Origin: Bacteroidota bacterium
GTDB taxonomy: Bacteria > Bacteroidota > Bacteroidia > AKYH767-A > OLB10
DNA: 64,000 nt
Assembly: GCA_016699635.1 (NCBI GenBank)
Contig: CP064983.1
Location: 2,790,001-2,854,000 of the forward strand
Direction of reading: 5' to 3'
In this document: piece after piece, positions 59,565 through 64,000 of the stretch
Layout: each line of letters starts with the position of its first letter
Numbering within the stretch: the first letter of the stretch is position 1
The notes under the pieces: model-generated
Told to the model about the DNA's origin: nothing
The model's input: the letters and a program-made list of their open reading frames with translations, nothing else
Database searches by the model: none
Position numbers and translations under genes: made by a program

Positions 59565-60305
59565 TTAATCAGCCTTAATTAATTTTCCATTACCTGTTCC
59601 TTCATGCACTACGCTGTCGGGATTGCCGAAGTAATAAATGTCGCCTACATAAGAAATTTTAGCAGTGAGCCATTGCTTAGCTCTGACATATTCTTTGTTA
59701 GCACCTTTGTTTTCTGTAAAAGTAACCTCTGTATTCAGGTTGCTTGCATCGGCAATGCCATTGCCGTTATTATAAAAATAATGTACACCCACATAACCAT
59801 GAAAGACAAAATCACCCGGTCCTGTATGAATGTTAGTTCTCACAGCTCCGGTGTTAAAAAGAAAAGTCACCTTGCCCGATGCACCCCAATTGTTGAACGT
59901 AAACTCATTATGTCGAATGGTGTCCATCAGGTCAATGTTTCCTGAACCATTTACTGTTAGTTCTGCAATATCAGGCATCCAAACTTTGACAGTAAATTTA
60001 TTCTTAAAACTTCTAACCCAATTACATGCATTTTCGTTTCTGATGTACAGCATGCTGTCTTTTACTTCTGTTGTAATGCCTTCAATCAATTTTGAACCTG
60101 CCATTACTTCAACTTGATAATCATAACCCGGATAAATTTTTACATCTACATTGTTGCTTGCTTTAATTCGGTTAAATCCGGTTATATTTCTTATTTCAGA
60201 TTTGTCATTTCCTGTCCCTTTAAAGCAATCAAACATGTGGTCTTTCTGACAGGAACAGAAGACAAGCAACAGAAGAAAACAAAACCAGTTAATGATTTTT
60301 GCCAT
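59565..60305 (-). CDS. Lipoprotein with head-GIN (DUF2807) domain
   Basis: 246 residues. MAKIINWFCFLLLLVFCSCQ is a lipoprotein signal. The rest is a right-handed beta-solenoid of the GIN type: GFNRIKASNNVDVKIYPGYD, VEVMAGSKLIEGITTEV, VKVWMPDIAELTVNGSGNID, VTFLFNTGAVRTNIHTGPGD. Such proteins are called putative auto-transporter adhesin heads, without proven function. It overlaps the phoH end by 17 bases, so the two are co-transcribed. Confidence 0.85.
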   Translation of the reverse strand: MAKIINWFCFLLLLVFCSCQKDHMFDCFKGTGNDKSEIRNITGFNRIKASNNVDVKIYPGYDYQVEVMAGSKLIEGITTEVKDSMLYIRNENACNWVRSFKNKFTVKVWMPDIAELTVNGSGNIDLMDTIRHNEFTFNNWGASGKVTFLFNTGAVRTNIHTGPGDFVFHGYVGVHYFYNNGNGIADASNLNTEVTFTENKGANKEYVRAKQWLTAKISYVGDIYYFGNPDSVVHEGTGNGKLIKAD

Positions 60306-61241
60306 AGGCCAGAATAATGTCTTTTACCAAACGATGTCGGACAACATCACCTGCATCAAGAGTGATAAAGTCAATGCCTTTAATGTTTTTCAGAATTTTC
60401 ATTGCCTGAATCAACCCTGAAGGTTGTTTGTTAGGTAAGTCAATTTGTGTTACATCGCCTGTGACAATAAATTTTGCAGCATACCCATTCTTGTAAGAAA
60501 CATTTTTAGCTGACTCTCTGTAGTATTTTGTGCTTCGTCAAGAATTACAAATGCATGGTCTAATGTTCGGCCACGCATAAATGCCAATGGTGCTACCTCA
60601 ATAACTCCGTTTTCTATAAAGGTCTTTAACTTCTCACCCGGAATCATATCAAACAATGCATCGTAAAGCGGACGCAGATAAGGATCAATTTTTTCTTTTA
60701 AGTCACCTGGTAAAAAACCAAGATTTTCTCCTGCTTCAACAGCAGGACGTGTAAGAACTATTCTCTTGATTTCTTTATTCTTTAATGCGCGTACTGCCAG
60801 TGCTACGGCAGTATAGGTTTTTCCGGTGCCTGCAGGACCTATTGCAAACACAATGTCGTTTTTATTGCAACTGTCAACCATTTTTTGCTGATTGGCAGTA
60901 CGTGCTTTTACAACAACACCATTTGGTCCAAAGACCAAAACATCACTGCCATTTCCGGATGGTGGATTTACTAAAGTATCAGAGTTTTGTCCGTCAGCCA
61001 TTAACTTTTCCAATACCTGTTCATCAAATTTTCCGTAGTGATGAAAATATTCAATGGCACCAATGATTTTTTTTGCCACCCAATGAATTTGCTTTTCATC
61101 ACCCAAAATTTTAAGCTCATTACCTCTGACAATCAGCTTAAAAGCAGGGAATTTTTTTCTTAATAAATCTAAATTACTATCGTTGATGCCAAAAAATGCT
61201 ACAGGATTTTCTAAATCAACGGGTATGGTTAATTCACTCAA
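60289..61241 (-). CDS. phoH: PhoH-like ATPase (frameshifted)
   Basis: About 317 residues. The N-terminal part resembles a KH-like domain (FKLIVRGNELKILGDEKQIH). FAIGPAGTGKTYTAVALAVR is the Walker A, ILTRPAVEAGENLGFLPGDL and VILDEAQNTTESQLKMFLTR the Walker B and sensor. A shift near 60478 breaks the frame (MGMLQN); in another frame KFIVTGDVTQIDLPNKQPSG, LVKDIILAYG runs to a TAA at 60291-60289. Proposed roles in the family are RNA-linked ATPase activity and ribosome maturation with YbeY. Confidence 0.92.
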
Positions 61242-61383
61242 TTTTACAATAGTTTAATGTATGCAAACCTAATTTTTTTTGGACACATCAGCGATTGTTT
61301 TTCTTAAAATTCCGGTAATCTTCACTAACATCAGAAAGTTTATAATTTGTCAATACAGTAAGATGTGCTTACAGTAGTACGGA

Positions 61384-61391
61384 TATTTTTG
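61384..61391 (+). promoter_or_regulatory. Putative -7 box deciding the SAM hydrolase start
   Basis: TATTTTTG fits TAnnTTTG. Transcription would begin near 61398, so the ATG at 61415 is used rather than the upstream GTG at 61391. Confidence 0.4.
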
Positions 61392-61414
61392 TGAAATTAA
61401 TTCCGGCAGTATTC

Positions 61415-62200
61415 ATGTCATTAATTACACTCACAACAGATTGGGGACTAACCGATCACTATGTAGCAGCACTAAAGGGCGAATTGCTGAGCATGTTGCC
61501 GGGTGTGAATATTGTTGACATAAGCCATCAGATTCCGGCTTACGATTTTACTAAGGCTGCCTTTGTTTTTAAAAATGCATTTTACTTTTTTCCGCCTCAA
61601 ACAATTCATTTAATCTGTGTTGACAAACAATCTAAGAAAACAGAAGACACACATTCAGGGTGGATGGTTATTCAATATGGAGAAAGCATTATTGTTTGCC
61701 GCAATAACGGTTTTTTTACCTTGGTGAGTAAGCAAGAGCCATTAAAGTCGGTTTACATTGAAGGTTCAGAAGAGGTGAGTGTGGCACATGAGAAAAGTTT
61801 TTTAGTTACCCTGCTACATGATTTGGTTCACCATAAACCTTTGGAAGAAATAGGACAGCCGATAAAATCTTTTTATCAATCATCAATGTTTCAGCCATCG
61901 CACGATGCCAACACCATTCAGGGAACGGTTATTCATATTGATACTTACGGCAATGCTATTACCAATATTGAAAAGGAATATTTTGAGAATGTAGTAGGAG
62001 CAAAACGATTTGAAATTGATATGCCTCGCCACGGTGATGCAATTACTAAAATATATAATCGCTATGATGATGTTACTCCCGGACAGTTGGTAGCGCTGTT
62101 TAATGCATCGGGCTATCTTGAAATTGCCTTAAATCAGGGTGATATTTCATTGTTGTACGGACTTGAGTATGGAGATAAAATCAGAATTTTTCTGCAATGA
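61415..62200 (+). CDS. SAM hydroxide adenosyltransferase (DUF62)
   Basis: 261 residues from MSLITLTTDWGLTDHYVAAL, with the DWG/DHYVAxxKG motif at the N-terminus typical of the family. ISHQIPAYDFTKAAFVFKNA, FPPQTIHLICVD and HIDTYGNAITNIEKEYF are further conserved blocks. These enzymes split S-adenosylmethionine to adenosine and methionine with water; the related fluorinase uses halide, but the halide-loop residues cannot be judged here. The stop overlaps the next ATG by 4 bases. Confidence 0.9.
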   Translation: MSLITLTTDWGLTDHYVAALKGELLSMLPGVNIVDISHQIPAYDFTKAAFVFKNAFYFFPPQTIHLICVDKQSKKTEDTHSGWMVIQYGESIIVCRNNGFFTLVSKQEPLKSVYIEGSEEVSVAHEKSFLVTLLHDLVHHKPLEEIGQPIKSFYQSSMFQPSHDANTIQGTVIHIDTYGNAITNIEKEYFENVVGAKRFEIDMPRHGDAITKIYNRYDDVTPGQLVALFNASGYLEIALNQGDISLLYGLEYGDKIRIFLQ

Positions 62201-62478
62201 TAACACGTATTGTACGATTGCCCGTTAAACCTGATGAGGGCAAAAATTTTGAACAACTATTTGATACAATAAAAGAAAAAATTGCAGCCTTTGATGGATG
62301 TTTGTCAGTTGAATTGCATAAAGATGTAGCTTCGTCTGATTATTTTACCTACAGCCTTTGGCAGAGTGAAAGCCATTTGCAAGCCTATCTCGACTCATCT
62401 TTTTTTACAGACGTTTGGCCTAATGCTAAGAAACTGTTGCATCAACGTGCCAATGCATGGTCGCTTGAGAAAGTTTAG
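62197..62478 (+). CDS. Antibiotic-biosynthesis-monooxygenase (ABM) domain protein
   Basis: 93 residues, MITRIVRLPVKPDEGKNFEQ, FDGCLSVELHKDVAS, YFTYSLWQSESHLQAYL, a single ferredoxin-like ABM domain, usually dimeric. Such proteins range from quinol monooxygenases to heme-degrading enzymes; the Asn/Trp set for heme cannot be judged with confidence. It overlaps the SAM hydrolase gene (ATGA) and is probably in one operon with it. Confidence 0.8.
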   Translation: MITRIVRLPVKPDEGKNFEQLFDTIKEKIAAFDGCLSVELHKDVASSDYFTYSLWQSESHLQAYLDSSFFTDVWPNAKKLLHQRANAWSLEKV

Positions 62479-62572
62479 AAAGTTTGGAAAGTTGCTAAGT
62501 TTTGAAAGTTAGCAAGTTTGAAAGTTTAGAATGTTTGAAAGTTTTGAATGTTTGAAAGTTTTGAATGTTGAG
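62479..62572. repeat. Short tandem repeat tract
   Basis: Imperfect copies of a 14-16 base unit related to TTTGAAAGTTTTGAATG follow each other directly behind the ABM stop. The tract is non-coding and looks like slippage-driven expansion. Confidence 0.75.
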
Positions 62573-62730
62573 ATTTAAATTACACTGACAAGGGCGGTGC
62601 GACATGACAGGTGAAATTAACTGTTGCTTGAATGATAGATGGGCACAAGTCCGAAGACTTGTGCCAGAGGGGTTTAGAATGTTGAAATTTAAATTACACT
62701 GACAAGGGTGGTACGATCTGAGAGGTGAAA
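62563..62730. repeat. Direct repeat pair around a hairpin
   Basis: Two copies of a 54-base unit (62563-62616 and 62677-62730, sharing TTTAAATTACACTGACAAGG and AGGTGAAA) flank a perfect hairpin at 62642-62665: GGCACAAGTC, CGAA, GACTTGTGCC. This resembles REP-like elements or a MITE remnant. No transposase is nearby. Confidence 0.65.
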
Positions 62731-62852
62731 CTGAATTTGTTCTATTTTCATAAAAAAAGTATTAACCCTTCAATGTGTTTATATTATTTCAAAGTCCTCT
62801 GAAATGCGAGAGACTTTGAAAGTACGGAAACCCACATGCACTATACCATGTG

Positions 62853-64000
62853 TTACCTGCTGGGCTTTTTCCATTGTTTGTTAAATACATATTCAACCAT
62901 TTCTTCAATATTAACTATTTGTCTTGTTGATGCATTCATCCGAATATATAGTTCTTTCTCAATGAATTCATTTTTTTTGTTTTTAAGAAATATTGGTTTG
63001 TAACTTTCGGTAATAACTATTACTAAAATATCTTTACCCTCTACTTTCTTAATTGATAAATCTACTAATGGCTTTATGGATAAGTCAAAAAAATAGGCCA
63101 AAAGTGAGTCAAATTCTAATAATAGCTTATCCTTTTCATTTTCTCCATGAAACAATGAATAATCATAATTTTCTAATCCTTGAATATTACCGTTATCATT
63201 TACTCCAATAAATAAAACTCCGCCATTTGAATTTAGAAATCCGCAAATAGCCTTGGCTATTAAATATTTAACACCTATTCCTGCGGCTTGAGTTTTAAAA
63301 TTATAAAGTAAACATGGTTTAAATTCGACTTGATTACTTTCGCCTCTTTTAATAATACTTAGTAAATCTATGCCCTCATTAATATCAGTTTCTTCTGTAT
63401 CTTGATTTGAATCATAAATCTCATTATACCTTTCAATAGTATCCCAAACATAAGGTGTTTTTAGAATTGTTCTTTTTGCTCCGCCTTCTTCATCTTCTCC
63501 TGATTCTGCATAGTCTAATCCATAATGATAAACTGTCGTTTTTAATTCACCAACATTTATTTGATAATATTCATAAAGAGGAACTTCTTGCATTTCAAGG
63601 CTATCAATTAAATTTTGAGGTTCTAAATCATACATGGAAGAAGATACCCTGTGTATTTCAAACTCAGTTTCAACTTTACCCTCAAATTCAAATGCATCAA
63701 TTACGTTTTTAGCTATGTCGAGGTCATTAACAACTAAATAAACAGAGATTTCTTCTTTATATTGGTTATATACCTTTTTAAACTCAAAATAATCCTCAGA
63801 GTTTTCTTTTTTATCAAGGATTTCGTTTATGAAAGAAGGTTGAGTAATTACGAAATTTCCTTGATTACTTTTTTTAAGTCTCCCAATTTGTTCCAAAAAA
63901 GATAAATATTCATTAAACTCTTCAAAAGCATTTGCTCTGTTTTCTAATGGTGTTTTATCATCAAATTTTTTTATAAATGATTCATTTCGAACATTATTTT
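62853..64000 (-). CDS. AlbA_2/Schlafen-type ATP-binding protein (5' end outside window)
   Basis: At least 380 residues; the frame is open to the window edge, so the N-terminus is missing. The C-terminal half begins VEFKPCLL, the usual ExxxxE/VEFK start of AlbA_2 domains, with AICGFLNSNGGVLFIGVNDN, IQGLENYD and LYIRMNASTRQIVNIEEMVE. AlbA_2 proteins are often transcription regulators or defence-related nucleases of the Schlafen kind. The upstream part (about 230 residues) has no recognised domain. The role is not known. Confidence 0.75.
   Translation of the reverse strand, partial: NNVRNESFIKKFDDKTPLENRANAFEEFNEYLSFLEQIGRLKKSNQGNFVITQPSFINEILDKKENSEDYFEFKKVYNQYKEEISVYLVVNDLDIAKNVIDAFEFEGKVETEFEIHRVSSSMYDLEPQNLIDSLEMQEVPLYEYYQINVGELKTTVYHYGLDYAESGEDEEGGAKRTILKTPYVWDTIERYNEIYDSNQDTEETDINEGIDLLSIIKRGESNQVEFKPCLLYNFKTQAAGIGVKYLIAKAICGFLNSNGGVLFIGVNDNGNIQGLENYDYSLFHGENEKDKLLLEFDSLLAYFFDLSIKPLVDLSIKKVEGKDILVIVITESYKPIFLKNKKNEFIEKELYIRMNASTRQIVNIEEMVEYVFNKQWKKPSR

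Noticed and set aside
1..64000. tRNA or rRNA genes as integration targets
   Set aside because: No cloverleaf or rRNA-like sequence was recognised near the integrase or elsewhere in the window.

Overview
The window is AT-rich DNA from a member of the Bacteroidota. Support comes from type IX secretion-type genes (PorP/SprF family plus a TPR/PD40/OmpA partner), a TonB-dependent receptor with a carboxypeptidase-like N-terminal domain, DUF4286 and DUF4476 proteins, a fused alpha/beta 2-oxoacid dehydrogenase E1, and promoter-like TAnnTTTG boxes in front of many genes. The order is not certain; the content looks like the Sphingobacteriia/Chitinophagia side of the phylum. No rRNA, tRNA or CRISPR array was recognised.

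Positions 1-19389 are an accessory block that I read as a complete integron-like platform. A tyrosine recombinase gene (18323-19389, + strand) diverges from an array of gene modules on the - strand. Between them lie an attI-like crossover point (18149-18158), a promoter firing into the array (18162-18191), a promoter for the integrase (18258-18291) and a 29-bp palindrome. Every module ends, on its 3' side, in a folded site of about 131 bp (attC-like; 2808-2938, 10600-10731, 14601-14731, 17029-17160). The outer box of each site is complementary to the first bases of its own module, not to the box beside it. That is the signature expected if each module was once a circle whose two ends formed one attC. 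From the integrase outward the modules are: (4) a membrane/SRPBCC protein; (3) a type II methylase plus nuclease; (2) a regulator, a nuclease-methylase fusion and a specificity subunit; (1) a seven-gene cluster with three radical SAM enzymes, a methyltransferase, two glycosyltransferases (one fused to a polysaccharide deacetylase) and a phosphoesterase; then an IS110-family element and (0) a ParB-like gene running off the window. The modules are unusually large, several appear to carry their own promoter, and they contain a second family of hairpin repeats.

From 19.5 kb onward the DNA looks like ordinary chromosome. It holds peptidases (prolyl oligopeptidase, DPP4), uracil-DNA glycosylase, a BamA/TamA-like protein, a full phosphate uptake locus (porin, pstS-C-A-B, phoU), an ECF sigma factor, ndk, a DHH phosphoesterase, a peptide transporter, the E1 dehydrogenase, OmpA-type proteins, idi, a TonB receptor, the PorP/PorE-like pair, a gamma-carbonic-anhydrase-like protein, a very large secreted protein of unknown function, OsmC, an LTA-synthase-like enzyme, PhoH, a SAM hydrolase and, at the right edge, an AlbA/Schlafen-type ATP-binding protein behind a repeat-rich spacer.

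Many genes, including housekeeping ones, are split by single-base shifts (often in homopolymers) or single nonsense codons, about one per 2 kb. I treat these as probable assembly errors, give gene spans across the breaks, and say where they fall.
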